Source of the DNA: Citrobacter telavivensis
GTDB lineage: Bacteria > Pseudomonadota > Gammaproteobacteria > Enterobacterales > Enterobacteriaceae
Direction: 5' to 3'
Length of the DNA: 64,000 bases
NCBI GenBank assembly: GCA_009363175.1
Contig: CP045205.1
Coordinates: forward strand, 4,340,001-4,404,000
Part shown: one piece after another, positions 18,031-26,355 of the stretch
Position numbering within the stretch: the stretch's first letter is position 1
How the letters are laid out: each line of letters begins with the position of its first letter
The notes under the pieces: model-generated
What the model was told of the DNA's origin: nothing
The model's database searches: none
What the model saw: only the letters and a program-made list of their open reading frames with translations
Position numbers and translations under genes: made by a program

Positions 18031-18897
18031 ATGGCAGCAAAGATTATTGACGGTAAAACGATTGCGCAGCAGGTGCGCTCTGAGGTTGCTCAAAAAGTTC
18101 AGGCGCGTATTGCCGCCGGACGTCGAGCCCCGGGCCTGGCTGTAGTCCTGGTAGGCAGCAACCCGGCCTCACAGATTTATGTGGCAAGCAAGCGTAAAGC
18201 CTGTGACGAGGTGGGATTCGTCTCCCGCTCGTATGACCTACCGGAAACCACCAGCGAGGCGGAACTGCTTGAGCTGATTGATACGCTCAATGCCGACAAC
18301 ACCATCGACGGTATTCTGGTGCAGTTGCCGCTTCCGGCAGGCATCGATAATGTCAAAGTGCTGGAACGTATCGATCCGGATAAAGACGTGGATGGTTTTC
18401 ATCCGTACAACGTCGGTCGCCTGTGCCAGCGCGCCCCGCGTCTGCGCCCCTGCACGCCGCGCGGGATTGTCACTCTGCTCGAGCGTTACAACATCGATCT
18501 CTACGGTCTGAATGCGGTCGTGATTGGCGCCTCTAACATCGTGGGGCGCCCCATGAGCATGGAGCTGCTGCTGGCCGGTTGCACCACCACGGTGACCCAC
18601 CGCTTCACCAAAAATCTGCGTCACCACGTTGAGCATGCCGATCTGCTGATTGTTGCCGTCGGTAAACCGGGCTTTATTCCGGGTGAGTGGATCAAAGAAG
18701 GCGCTATCGTGGTTGATGTCGGCATCAATCGTCTGGAAAATGGCAAGGTTGTCGGCGACGTAGTGTTTGACGACGCTGCCGCGCGAGCCTCGTACATTAC
18801 GCCCGTACCGGGCGGCGTGGGACCAATGACGGTCGCCACCCTTATCGAAAACACGCTACAGGCGTGCGTTGAATATCACGATCCTCAGGACAACTAA
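18031..18897 (+). CDS. folD: FolD, methylene-THF dehydrogenase/cyclohydrolase
   Basis: This 288-residue bifunctional cytosolic enzyme interconverts 5,10-methylene-, methenyl- and 10-formyl-tetrahydrofolate with NADP, supplying one-carbon units. Catalytic Y50 and K54 are in QIYVASKRKACDE; the dinucleotide-binding segment is VIGASNIVGRPMSMELL; and the C-terminal PGGVGPMTVATLIENT is the family signature. Length equals E. coli FolD. ybcJ follows after one base. Confidence 0.97.
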   Translation: MAAKIIDGKTIAQQVRSEVAQKVQARIAAGRRAPGLAVVLVGSNPASQIYVASKRKACDEVGFVSRSYDLPETTSEAELLELIDTLNADNTIDGILVQLPLPAGIDNVKVLERIDPDKDVDGFHPYNVGRLCQRAPRLRPCTPRGIVTLLERYNIDLYGLNAVVIGASNIVGRPMSMELLLAGCTTTVTHRFTKNLRHHVEHADLLIVAVGKPGFIPGEWIKEGAIVVDVGINRLENGKVVGDVVFDDAAARASYITPVPGGVGPMTVATLIENTLQACVEYHDPQDN

Positions 18898-18898
18898 C

Positions 18899-19111
18899 AT
18901 GGCGACATTTTCTTTAGGCAAGCATCCTCACGTTGAACTGTGCGATCTGCTGAAACTGGAAGGCTGGAGTGAAAGCGGCGCCCAGGCGAAAATTGCCATT
19001 GCCGAAGGGCAGGTAAAGGTTGATGGCGCGGTGGAAACCCGCAAACGCTGCAAAATCGTGGCCGGTCAAACCGTCAGCTTTGCCGGCCAGACGATCACCG
19101 TAACGGCCTGA
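18899..19111 (+). CDS. ybcJ: YbcJ, small S4-like RNA-binding protein
   Basis: This 70-residue protein has the S4-type alphaL RNA-binding motif (CDLLKLEGWSESGAQAKIAI, then EGQVKVDGAVETRKRCKI). It is nearly identical to E. coli YbcJ except at the very C-terminus. The start follows the folD stop after one base, so it is cotranslated. The role is thought to be RNA-related but is unproven. Confidence 0.93.
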   Translation: MATFSLGKHPHVELCDLLKLEGWSESGAQAKIAIAEGQVKVDGAVETRKRCKIVAGQTVSFAGQTITVTA

Positions 19112-19122
19112 GCTATCTTACA

Positions 19123-19165
19123 CCTCACCCGATCTCTCCTCCGGGATGTCGGGTTGAGGCCCCTC
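19123..19165 (+). terminator. probable terminator after ybcJ
   Basis: CCTCACCCGA pairs with TCGGGTTGAGG (one bulged base) around a C/T-rich loop, followed by CCCCTCTTCTC. It closes the folD-ybcJ unit ahead of the inserted PTS genes. Confidence 0.6.
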
Positions 19166-19287
19166 TTCTCTTTCTTTATCTCCCTACGACCATAACGGTT
19201 AATTATCGATCAACTTCAAAGAATCACCATTTCATTTGATGAAGCGTGAAATTTAAGTTGCGCGAAACTCACTCCTTCAGCACGATA

Positions 19288-19316
19288 AGTAGAACGTTCT
19301 ACTATAACGTTCTACT
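19288..19316. promoter_or_regulatory. MalI-like operator of the PTS gene
   Basis: AGTAGAACGTTCTACT at 19288-19303 is a perfect 16-bp palindrome. A second AACGTTCTACTTA copy lies 13 bp further, with a degenerate left arm. The ACGT-centred core matches the MalI/LacI operator style (AAACGTTT in malX). The sites lie 44-72 bp before the EIICB start and probably bind the repressor encoded at 20944. Confidence 0.65.
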
Positions 19317-19359
19317 TACAATAACAGCGCTAAAAAAGCGCTACTCGGGGGAAATCAGC

Positions 19360-20859
19360 ATGAGTCTGATATCAGGGTTTGTTAAATCGTTGTCTAAATT
19401 ATCGATGATTGGCCGCGCTTTAATGCTGCCAATTTCACTGCTTCCTGCTGCGGGCCTGCTGCTGGCCTTCGGGGATAAATTCCATCTGCCGCTGATGATG
19501 AACGCGGGCGGCGTTATCTTTGATAACCTGCCGATGCTGTTCGCCATCGGCTCTGCCGTCGGTCTTGCCTCTGAATCGGGTATCGCGGCGCTGTCGGCGG
19601 CGGTCTCGGTGTTTGTCACTAACATCACCATCAGCACGGTGCTGAGCATCACGCCGGAGATGGCCTCCCAGGGCGGAAAATACGCCATGGTGGTCGGTAT
19701 CCCAACCCTGCAAATGGGCGTCTTTGGCGGTCTGATCTGCGGTATTCTCGCCGCCTGGTGTTATAACCGCTTTCACACCATGCAATTGCCGGAGTTCCTC
19801 GGTTTCTTCTCCGGTAAACGTTTTGTGGCGATCGCCACCGCGTTTCTCTCCTTTGTGCTGGGACTGCTGCTGCCCTACGTCTGGCAACACATTCAGTCCG
19901 GTATCGATGCGCTTTCGGTGGTCGTCAACGGCGATAATCAGGCGGTCTCAACCTTTATCTTTGGCCTGGTTGAACGTGCGCTGATCCCGCTCGGGTTACA
20001 CCACATCTGGTATCCGTCCTTCTGGTACTCCTTTGGGGATTACACCACTCAGGCCGGTCAGGTGATCCACGGCGACCAGACAATCTGGTTCAAAATGCTG
20101 GAGGAAGGGGTCAAATCTTTCAGTAGTGATACCTATCAGAACGCCGGTAAATTCATGCAGGGTGAATTCCCGCTGATGTTGTTTGCCCTGCCTGCGGCCT
20201 GTCTGGCGATGTATCACGAAGCGCACACGAAGAATAAGAAAATTGCGGCCGGTATTCTGTTTTCGGCAGCGCTTACCTGCTTCCTGACAGGGATTACCGA
20301 GCCGGTTGAATTCACCTTTATCTTCGTGGCGCCAATTCTGTACGTCTTCAACGCCATTATGGCGGGGCTGGCCTATATGACCATGTACCTGCTGCATGCG
20401 CATATTGCCAAGTCGTTCTCTGCCGGTTTCATCGACTACCTGTCGTTTGGCATCCTGCCCTCCTTCAATGGCTATCAGACCAACTTCCTGAACGCCATTA
20501 TCATCGGCGTGCCGATGGCGTTGATTTACTACTTTACCTTCCGCTTTGTTATTCGCCGTTTCGACATCAAAACACCAGGCCGTACCGAAGTGACCGCCAA
20601 TGCGAACGACAAAACGGATACAGAAATTGCCACTGAAATCATCGGCCTGCTGGGCGGCGCGCAGAACATCGACTCCGTCGGTTCCTGTATCACCCGTCTG
20701 CGTCTGGAAGTGGCGAAAAGCGACGAGGTCGATAAAGACGGTCTCAACGGCCTCGGCGCGCGCGGCGTGGTCTTTGTCGGCGACAACGGCATCCAGGTGA
20801 TTTTCGGTGCGAGAGCACAGTTTATCGCCCAGACCATGTCCACGATGATTGGCAAATAA
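19360..20859 (+). CDS. PTS EIICB permease, glucose/maltose family (MalX-like)
   Basis: This 499-residue inner-membrane transporter imports and phosphorylates a sugar. The EIIC domain has about ten membrane segments and the active-site motif GITEPVEFTF. A C-terminal EIIB domain carries the phosphorylated Cys (C443 in SCITRLRL). No EIIA is encoded here, so Crr (EIIA-Glc) would have to supply the phosphate, as for MalX and PtsG. It is placed between ybcJ and ybcI, adjacent in K-12. It is controlled by a divergent-looking operator and probably the LacI-type gene just downstream. The ATG is used because upstream codons are AT-rich and cover the operator. The sugar is unknown. Confidence 0.88.
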   Translation: MSLISGFVKSLSKLSMIGRALMLPISLLPAAGLLLAFGDKFHLPLMMNAGGVIFDNLPMLFAIGSAVGLASESGIAALSAAVSVFVTNITISTVLSITPEMASQGGKYAMVVGIPTLQMGVFGGLICGILAAWCYNRFHTMQLPEFLGFFSGKRFVAIATAFLSFVLGLLLPYVWQHIQSGIDALSVVVNGDNQAVSTFIFGLVERALIPLGLHHIWYPSFWYSFGDYTTQAGQVIHGDQTIWFKMLEEGVKSFSSDTYQNAGKFMQGEFPLMLFALPAACLAMYHEAHTKNKKIAAGILFSAALTCFLTGITEPVEFTFIFVAPILYVFNAIMAGLAYMTMYLLHAHIAKSFSAGFIDYLSFGILPSFNGYQTNFLNAIIIGVPMALIYYFTFRFVIRRFDIKTPGRTEVTANANDKTDTEIATEIIGLLGGAQNIDSVGSCITRLRLEVAKSDEVDKDGLNGLGARGVVFVGDNGIQVIFGARAQFIAQTMSTMIGK

Positions 20860-20943
20860 TAAGATGCCTGAATGACACGTCTCCTGTACGCTGGGAGACG
20901 TTGTCGTATCTGGCTGATAACCGGTAATTTTCAGGGAGCGATT

Positions 20944-21960
20944 TTGAAGAAAGTCAGCATTATTGATGTCGCAAAGCAGGCGGGCGTCTCGGTTTCGACC
21001 GTCTCGCTGGTGTTACGCCAGAAAGGGAAAATCTCAGAGGCAACGATTGAGAAGGTCCATGCTGCCATCAATACGCTTGGCTATGTTCATAACATCGCCG
21101 CAGCGAATCTTCGCGCCAGCACGTCCAATCTGATCGGCCTGATCCTGCGCGATTTCAGCGACAGCTTTTCCATCAAGGTGATGGCAAGCATTGTTCAGGA
21201 GCTGGAACAGCAAGGCTTTATGGTTTTCCTGGGTCAGCCACAGGATGATCGGACAAGCCTGGAGCGCTGTTTTCTCTCTTTCAAGCAGCAAGGTGTGGCT
21301 GGCGTCATTTATCTGTCGTCGGACCCCACCCGTACAGCGCTACCTGAACAGGTGCGCCAGTGCCCTTTACCATTAGTTGTCGTATCGCAATCGCTGATTG
21401 AAGAAAACTGCAATCTGGTAATGCGCGATAATCGTCAGGCGGCGAGCCTTGCCACTCGCTATCTGATTGAACGCGGGCACCGCAGCATTGGCTATATTGG
21501 CGGTCGACCAGACTGTCTGATTCGCCAACAGAGATTACAGGGGTTTCGCAATACGCTGGCACAAAATGGCATGGTCTATAAAGAAGAATCGACTCCTGCT
21601 TGTGACGATGATACCCACGCCGCCAGCATTGCCACCCGCCATCTGTTGGAACAAAATAACACGATCACCGCTCTGCTTTGCCACTCACCCGCGGCGATGA
21701 TTGGCTCTATCTCCGGCATTCATCAGGTTGGACGTACCCTCGGTAAAGACGTATTTTTGACCCAGCAGGTGGCGCTGATTGGTTTTGAAGATATGCTGCA
21801 CGTAAATCTGACGTCACCGTCATTGACCTATGTTTCATCGGCCAGTGAAGAGACCGGACGCCAGGCGGCGGTCCTTATGATGCGCAAACTGAAAGAACCA
21901 GATCTACAAATCCAGCGTATTACGCTTTCTGGTCAACTCGTTGTGCGCGAGTCGGCATAA
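20944..21960 (+). CDS. LacI/MalI-type repressor of the PTS gene
   Basis: This is a 338-residue repressor. An N-terminal helix-turn-helix (IIDVAKQAGVSVSTVSLVLR, residues 5-25) and a hinge precede a periplasmic-binding-protein-like sensor domain (LIGLILRDFSD, GYIGGRPDCLIR, VALIGFEDM). It looks closest to MalI (342 aa) in arrangement. TTG at 20944 is the likely start: AGGGAG at 20933-20938 is 5 nt upstream and the HTH begins right after. It follows the EIICB gene by 84 nt. The likely operator is at 19288-19316. Confidence 0.86.
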   Translation: MKKVSIIDVAKQAGVSVSTVSLVLRQKGKISEATIEKVHAAINTLGYVHNIAAANLRASTSNLIGLILRDFSDSFSIKVMASIVQELEQQGFMVFLGQPQDDRTSLERCFLSFKQQGVAGVIYLSSDPTRTALPEQVRQCPLPLVVVSQSLIEENCNLVMRDNRQAASLATRYLIERGHRSIGYIGGRPDCLIRQQRLQGFRNTLAQNGMVYKEESTPACDDDTHAASIATRHLLEQNNTITALLCHSPAAMIGSISGIHQVGRTLGKDVFLTQQVALIGFEDMLHVNLTSPSLTYVSSASEETGRQAAVLMMRKLKEPDLQIQRITLSGQLVVRESA

Positions 21961-22032
21961 ATTCGGAATTCACCACCCACGCCTCCACGCCTGTCGCTGC
22001 TATATTGCTATGATTTGCCAGGGATAATGACA

Positions 22033-22557
22033 ATGCCAACCATTATTACCCACGCCGCCGTCCCGATTTGCCTTGGACTGGGTCTGGGGTTGAAAGTGAT
22101 CCCCCCACGTTTACTGTTTGTCGGGATCGCTCTTGCGATGCTGCCGGATGCCGACGTGCTTTCGTTTAAACTCGGGGTGTCCTATGGAAACGTGTTCGGA
22201 CATCGCGGATTTACCCATTCGCTACTGTTCGCGTTACTGGTTCCGCTACTCTGCGTGTGGGTGGGGCGACGATGGTTTAAAGCCGGGTTAATGCGCTGCT
22301 GGTTATTTTTGACGGTTTCGCTGTTGTCGCACAGCCTGCTGGATTCGGTAACCACCGGTGGCAAAGGCGTAGGCTGGCTGTGGCCGTGGTCAAACGAACG
22401 CTTCTTCGCGCCGTGGCAGGTGATTAAGGTCGCGCCGTTTGCGTTATCACGTTATGCCACGCCGTACGGGCACCAGGTGATATTTTCGGAATTATTATGG
22501 GTATGGCTACCGGGAGTGATGATGATGGGTGTGCTGTGGTGGTATAGACGTCATTAA
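22033..22557 (+). CDS. ybcI: YbcI, DUF457 inner-membrane metal-dependent hydrolase family
   Basis: This 174-residue membrane protein has several helices. It carries the YdjM/DUF457 signature: ITHAAVPICLGLGL, LPDADVLSFKLG, FGHRGFTHS and SHSLLDSVTTGG. The His and Asp residues in these motifs are the presumed metal ligands. It closely matches E. coli YbcI (173 aa). The start MPTIITHA is preferred over ATG 22027, which is only 2 nt from AGGGA. Function is unproven. Confidence 0.93.
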   Translation: MPTIITHAAVPICLGLGLGLKVIPPRLLFVGIALAMLPDADVLSFKLGVSYGNVFGHRGFTHSLLFALLVPLLCVWVGRRWFKAGLMRCWLFLTVSLLSHSLLDSVTTGGKGVGWLWPWSNERFFAPWQVIKVAPFALSRYATPYGHQVIFSELLWVWLPGVMMMGVLWWYRRH

Positions 22558-22560
22558 TAG

Positions 22561-22641
22561 TGCCTGATGGCGCTACGCTTATCAGGCCTACCGATCATTC
22601 CATCGTAGGCCGGATAAGGCGTTAGCCGCCATCCGGCAATT
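22561..22641. repeat. BIME (two facing REP palindromes)
   Basis: TGCCTGATGGCGCTACGC...ATCAGGCCTA and GTAGGCCGGATAAGGC...GCCATCCGGCA form two REP units in opposite orientation between the convergent ybcI and cysS ends. Confidence 0.88.
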
Positions 22642-22648
22642 CAGGTAA

Positions 22649-24034
22649 TTACTTACGACGCCAGGTGGTTCCCTGCGGACCATCTTCCAGCACAATGCCC
22701 ATCTCATTTAGACGATCGCGCGCCGCATCCGCAGCCGCCCAGTCTTTGGCTTTACGGGCATCCAGGCGTTGTTGAATCAACGCTTCAATTTCTGCGACTT
22801 CTCCGTCGTCCGCCTGTGCGCCGCTTTGCAGGAACAGCTCCGGATCCTGTTCCAGCAGCCCCAACACACCAGAAATCTTACGCAGGTGAGACGCCATCGC
22901 ATTTGCTGCGGCCATATCCTCTGCCTTCAGACGGTTCACTTCACGCGCCATGTCGAACAGCACGGAGTATGCTTCGGGCGTGTTGAAATCGTCGTTCATC
23001 GCCTCAACAAAACGTGCTTCAAACGCCTCGCCACCGGCGGGTGCGACAGACTTATCCGTCCCGCGCAGCGCGGTGTACAGACGCTCCAGCGCAGAACGCG
23101 CCTGCTTCAGGTTTTCTTCACTGTAGTTCAACTGGCTACGATAGTGGCCGGACATCAGGAAGTAGCGCACGGTTTCCGCGTCGTAGTATTTCAGCACGTC
23201 ACGCACGGTAAAGAAGTTACCCAGCGATTTGGACATCTTCTCGCGGTCAACCATCACCATCCCGGAGTGCATCCAGTAGTTCACATACTCACCGTCATGC
23301 GCGCAGGTGGACTGGGCAATTTCGTTTTCGTGGTGCGGGAACATCAGGTCAGAACCGCCGCCGTGGATATCAAAGTGATTACCCAACTGTTTGCAGTTCA
23401 TTGCGGAACACTCAATGTGCCAGCCAGGACGGCCTGCGCCCCACGGTGACGGCCAGCTCGGCTCGCCCTCTTTGGACATTTTCCACAACACGAAGTCCAT
23501 CGGGTTGTGCTTCACATCCACCACGTCCACGCGCGCACCGGCCTGCAGTTGATCCAGATCCTGGCGTGACAGTTGCCCGTAGTTCGGGTCGGTCGGGACA
23601 TCGAACATCACGTCGCCGTTGTCCGCCACATAGGCATGGCCTTTGGCAATCAGCTGTTCAGTGATTTCGATAATTTCGGCGATATGGTGGGTCGCGCGCG
23701 GCTCCAGGTCCGGACGCAGAATATTTAACGCATCAAAATCGTTGTGCATCTCGGCGATCATACGATCCACCAGTGCAACAAAGCTTTCGCCATTTTCATT
23801 AGCGCGCTTAATGATTTTATCGTCGATATCGGTGATGTTACGCACATACTTCAGCTTGTAGCCCAGGAAGCGCAGATAGCGAGCAACCACGTCAAACGCC
23901 ACAAACGTACGGCCATGACCAATATGACAGAGATCGTAAACGGTAATACCACACACGTACATGCCGACTTCCCCGGCATGAATAGGTTTGAATTCCTCTT
24001 TTTGGCGCGTCAGTGTATTAAAGATTTTTAACAT
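22649..24034 (-). CDS. cysS: CysS, cysteinyl-tRNA synthetase
   Basis: This 461-residue class I aminoacyl-tRNA synthetase charges tRNA-Cys in the cytosol. Zinc ligand C28 lies in MYVCGITVYD, the HIGH box is CHIGHGRT, and the second zinc-binding part is WHIECSAMN with downstream His residues (FPHHENEIAQS). The KMSKS loop is REKMSKSLGN. The start MLKIFNTLTR gives the E. coli length; upstream codons are not conserved. Divergent from ppiB. Confidence 0.98.
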   Translation of the reverse strand: MLKIFNTLTRQKEEFKPIHAGEVGMYVCGITVYDLCHIGHGRTFVAFDVVARYLRFLGYKLKYVRNITDIDDKIIKRANENGESFVALVDRMIAEMHNDFDALNILRPDLEPRATHHIAEIIEITEQLIAKGHAYVADNGDVMFDVPTDPNYGQLSRQDLDQLQAGARVDVVDVKHNPMDFVLWKMSKEGEPSWPSPWGAGRPGWHIECSAMNCKQLGNHFDIHGGGSDLMFPHHENEIAQSTCAHDGEYVNYWMHSGMVMVDREKMSKSLGNFFTVRDVLKYYDAETVRYFLMSGHYRSQLNYSEENLKQARSALERLYTALRGTDKSVAPAGGEAFEARFVEAMNDDFNTPEAYSVLFDMAREVNRLKAEDMAAANAMASHLRKISGVLGLLEQDPELFLQSGAQADDGEVAEIEALIQQRLDARKAKDWAAADAARDRLNEMGIVLEDGPQGTTWRRK

Positions 24035-24208
24035 CGAAGATTCCGTGTAAGACGTGTGTGGATAACAAAGTCTGTATAATACCCATAATTGGGACGGGAA
24101 GCAGCACACTTTGCGAGGTGATCGCAGCGTGCGGTTATGCTATAACACCTCCCTAACTCTGACCCTTCGTTGGGTTAAAGCACCACTATATCGGAACAGG
24201 ATGCAAAA

Positions 24209-24703
24209 ATGGTTACTTTCCACACTAATCACGGCGATATCGTAATCAAAACGTTTGATGATAAAGCGCCTGAAACAGTTAAAAACTTCCTGGACTACTG
24301 TCGCGAAGGTTTTTACAACAACACCATTTTCCACCGTGTGATTAACGGTTTTATGATTCAGGGCGGCGGTTTTGAACCTGGCATGAAACAGAAAGCCACC
24401 AAAGACGCTATCAAAAACGAAGCTAACAACGGTCTGAAAAATACCCGTGGCACGCTGGCAATGGCGCGTACTCAGGCTCCGCACTCCGCGACGGCGCAGT
24501 TCTTCATCAACGTAGCCGACAACGATTTCCTGAACTTCTCCGCCGAAAGCATGCAGGGCTGGGGCTACTGTGTATTTGCAGAAGTGGTTGAAGGTATGGA
24601 CGTTGTAGACAAAATCAAAGGCGTGTCTACCGGTCGCAGCGGCATGCACCAGGACGTACCGAAAGAAGACGTGATTATCGAAAACGTGACCGTCAGCGAG
24701 TAA
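24209..24703 (+). CDS. ppiB: PpiB, cytosolic peptidyl-prolyl cis-trans isomerase B
   Basis: This 164-residue cyclophilin speeds prolyl isomerisation during folding. Active-site landmarks are FHRVINGFMIQGGGF, LAMARTQAPHSATAQFFINVADN and WGYCVFAEVVEGMDVV. Same length as E. coli PpiB. lpxH follows 2 nt after the stop, so the two form an operon. Confidence 0.97.
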   Translation: MVTFHTNHGDIVIKTFDDKAPETVKNFLDYCREGFYNNTIFHRVINGFMIQGGGFEPGMKQKATKDAIKNEANNGLKNTRGTLAMARTQAPHSATAQFFINVADNDFLNFSAESMQGWGYCVFAEVVEGMDVVDKIKGVSTGRSGMHQDVPKEDVIIENVTVSE

Positions 24704-24705
24704 TT

Positions 24706-25428
24706 GTGACGACACTGTTTATTGCAGATCTTCATCTCTGCACGGAAGAACCGGCGATCACCGCCGGTTTTCTGCGTTTTTTAGCCGGTGAAGCCCGTCA
24801 GGCTGACGCGCTGTATATCCTGGGCGACCTGTTCGAAGCCTGGATTGGCGATGACGATCCCAACCCGCTACACCATGAAATGGCCGCCGCCATTAAAGCG
24901 GTTGTCGAATCCGGCGTCCCCTGTTTTTTCATTCACGGCAACCGTGACTTTCTGATTGGCAAGCGCTTTGCCCGTGAAAGCGGCATGACGCTGCTCCCCC
25001 AGGAAAACGTGCTCGATCTGTACGGTCGACGGGTACTCATCATGCACGGCGATACGCTGTGTACCGACGATGCGGGTTATCAGGCGTTTCGCGCGAAAGT
25101 CCATCAGCCCTGGCTGCAAACGCTGTTCCTTGCCCTGCCGCTGTTTATACGTAAGCATGTGGCCGCCAGGATGCGAGCCAACAGCAAAGCCGCCAATAGC
25201 AGCAAATCACTGGAGATCATGGACGTCAACAAACATACGGTTGTCGCTGAGATGGAAAAACACCACGTCCAGTGGCTGATTCACGGTCATACCCACCGCC
25301 CTGATGTTCACGCGCTCACCGTCAACGGCGAACCCGCCTTCCGCGTCGTATTAGGTGCCTGGCATAGTGAAGGATCGATGGTCAAAGTCACGCCGGACGA
25401 TGTGGAGCTGATCGCTTTCCCGTTTTGA
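24706..25428 (+). CDS. lpxH: LpxH, UDP-2,3-diacylglucosamine hydrolase
   Basis: This 240-residue peripheral membrane enzyme releases UMP to make lipid X in lipid A synthesis. It is a calcineurin-like phosphoesterase with Mn ligands D8 and H10 (FIADLHL), D41 (LGDLFEAW), N79 (HGNRDF), H114 (MHGDTL) and H195/H197 (IHGHTHRP). It starts at GTG, right after the ppiB stop. Length and sequence match E. coli LpxH. Confidence 0.97.
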   Translation: MTTLFIADLHLCTEEPAITAGFLRFLAGEARQADALYILGDLFEAWIGDDDPNPLHHEMAAAIKAVVESGVPCFFIHGNRDFLIGKRFARESGMTLLPQENVLDLYGRRVLIMHGDTLCTDDAGYQAFRAKVHQPWLQTLFLALPLFIRKHVAARMRANSKAANSSKSLEIMDVNKHTVVAEMEKHHVQWLIHGHTHRPDVHALTVNGEPAFRVVLGAWHSEGSMVKVTPDDVELIAFPF

Positions 25429-25521
25429 AAAAAACATCCTCATTATAAAATAATGACCCAGATCATTACCCTCTAAGTCTGGATGGCTATGCTAAAACAA
25501 ATTTAAGAATTAAGGGTAATG

Positions 25522-26355
25522 ATGAATATTGATCAGGATTTTATCCGTACTACGGTACTTAGTTTTCATCGGAGCTTAATGAGAGATGGTTTTTTATGTG
25601 ACCATTCAGAACTTTTACCTTTAAATGGTAACTATGATGACGAGGTATACCAAAAAATATATGCTTTAAAATACCTCCCTGCTTATTATTTTGAGTACTG
25701 TATTTTAGCCAACTCACTTCAGAAAAGGCTAAGTAAAAATAACGTAACCGACGTCAATATTGCCTCTATGGGGTGTGGGTTATATCCCGATTACTTTGCC
25801 CTCCTTCATAACCTTGATGGCATTAACTTTAACTATTATGGCTATGATGTATGTCGCTGGAAAGCTCGGCGACTACTGCCAGAAGGAAATGACAATTTAT
25901 ATCTGACATTGCGTTCTGTTAATCAAATCAGCACTAAGATTCTGGGGAAATTTGATGTGTTTATTTTCCCGAAATCAATTAAGGATATTGAGCAGTCATC
26001 AGATATTGAACACCTCGCTCAGGAAATTTCAAAAACTAAAAAAGATAAACTCTACTTCCTCAATTCTTATGTCAATACTTCACTTGATCAAACCAGTGCA
26101 CATGTCAATATTTTCGAACACATCCATAATGAATTAATCCGCCATGATTTTCAGACAGCGGATAAACACACCGTCACTCAATACATGGGGCATGCCAATA
26201 CGGGTTTAAAAGCGATAGATGTCCACTTTGATTATCCAAAAGAATGTATAGTACTTTGCCAGGACAAAGATAATGAATGTAGATGCAAGGTCAGAGATTA
26301 TCCTATCTTAACGAACAGATATCTTGACTATCAAATACTGGAATATACGCGATGA
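25522..26355 (+). CDS. methyltransferase-like protein, partner of a DUF1848 protein
   Basis: This 277-residue cytosolic protein belongs to no family I can name. Residues about 79-90 (NIASMGCGLYPDY) have the glycine pattern of a class I methyltransferase SAM-binding loop. A strand ending in D110 (FNYYGYDVCRW) follows, fitting motif II. It has many Cys, including CRCKV near the C-terminus. The DNA is noticeably AT-rich compared with lpxH and purE, suggesting transfer. AAGGG at 25512-25516 suits the second ATG (25522); the first is at 25519. It overlaps the next gene by ATGA, so the two are made together. Methyltransferase activity is inferred from the loop pattern only. Confidence 0.6.
   Translation: MNIDQDFIRTTVLSFHRSLMRDGFLCDHSELLPLNGNYDDEVYQKIYALKYLPAYYFEYCILANSLQKRLSKNNVTDVNIASMGCGLYPDYFALLHNLDGINFNYYGYDVCRWKARRLLPEGNDNLYLTLRSVNQISTKILGKFDVFIFPKSIKDIEQSSDIEHLAQEISKTKKDKLYFLNSYVNTSLDQTSAHVNIFEHIHNELIRHDFQTADKHTVTQYMGHANTGLKAIDVHFDYPKECIVLCQDKDNECRCKVRDYPILTNRYLDYQILEYTR

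Noticed and set aside
19120..19165. riboswitch upstream of the PTS gene
   Set aside because: The hairpin fits a terminator after ybcJ, and the operator palindromes explain control better.
22769..23449. 226-codon plus-strand frame
   Set aside because: It lies opposite cysS and has skewed, Arg/His/Val-rich composition typical of a shadow frame.
24140..24715. 191-codon minus-strand frame covering ppiB
   Set aside because: ppiB on the plus strand is a full-length match to a known enzyme; the opposite frame shows no family.
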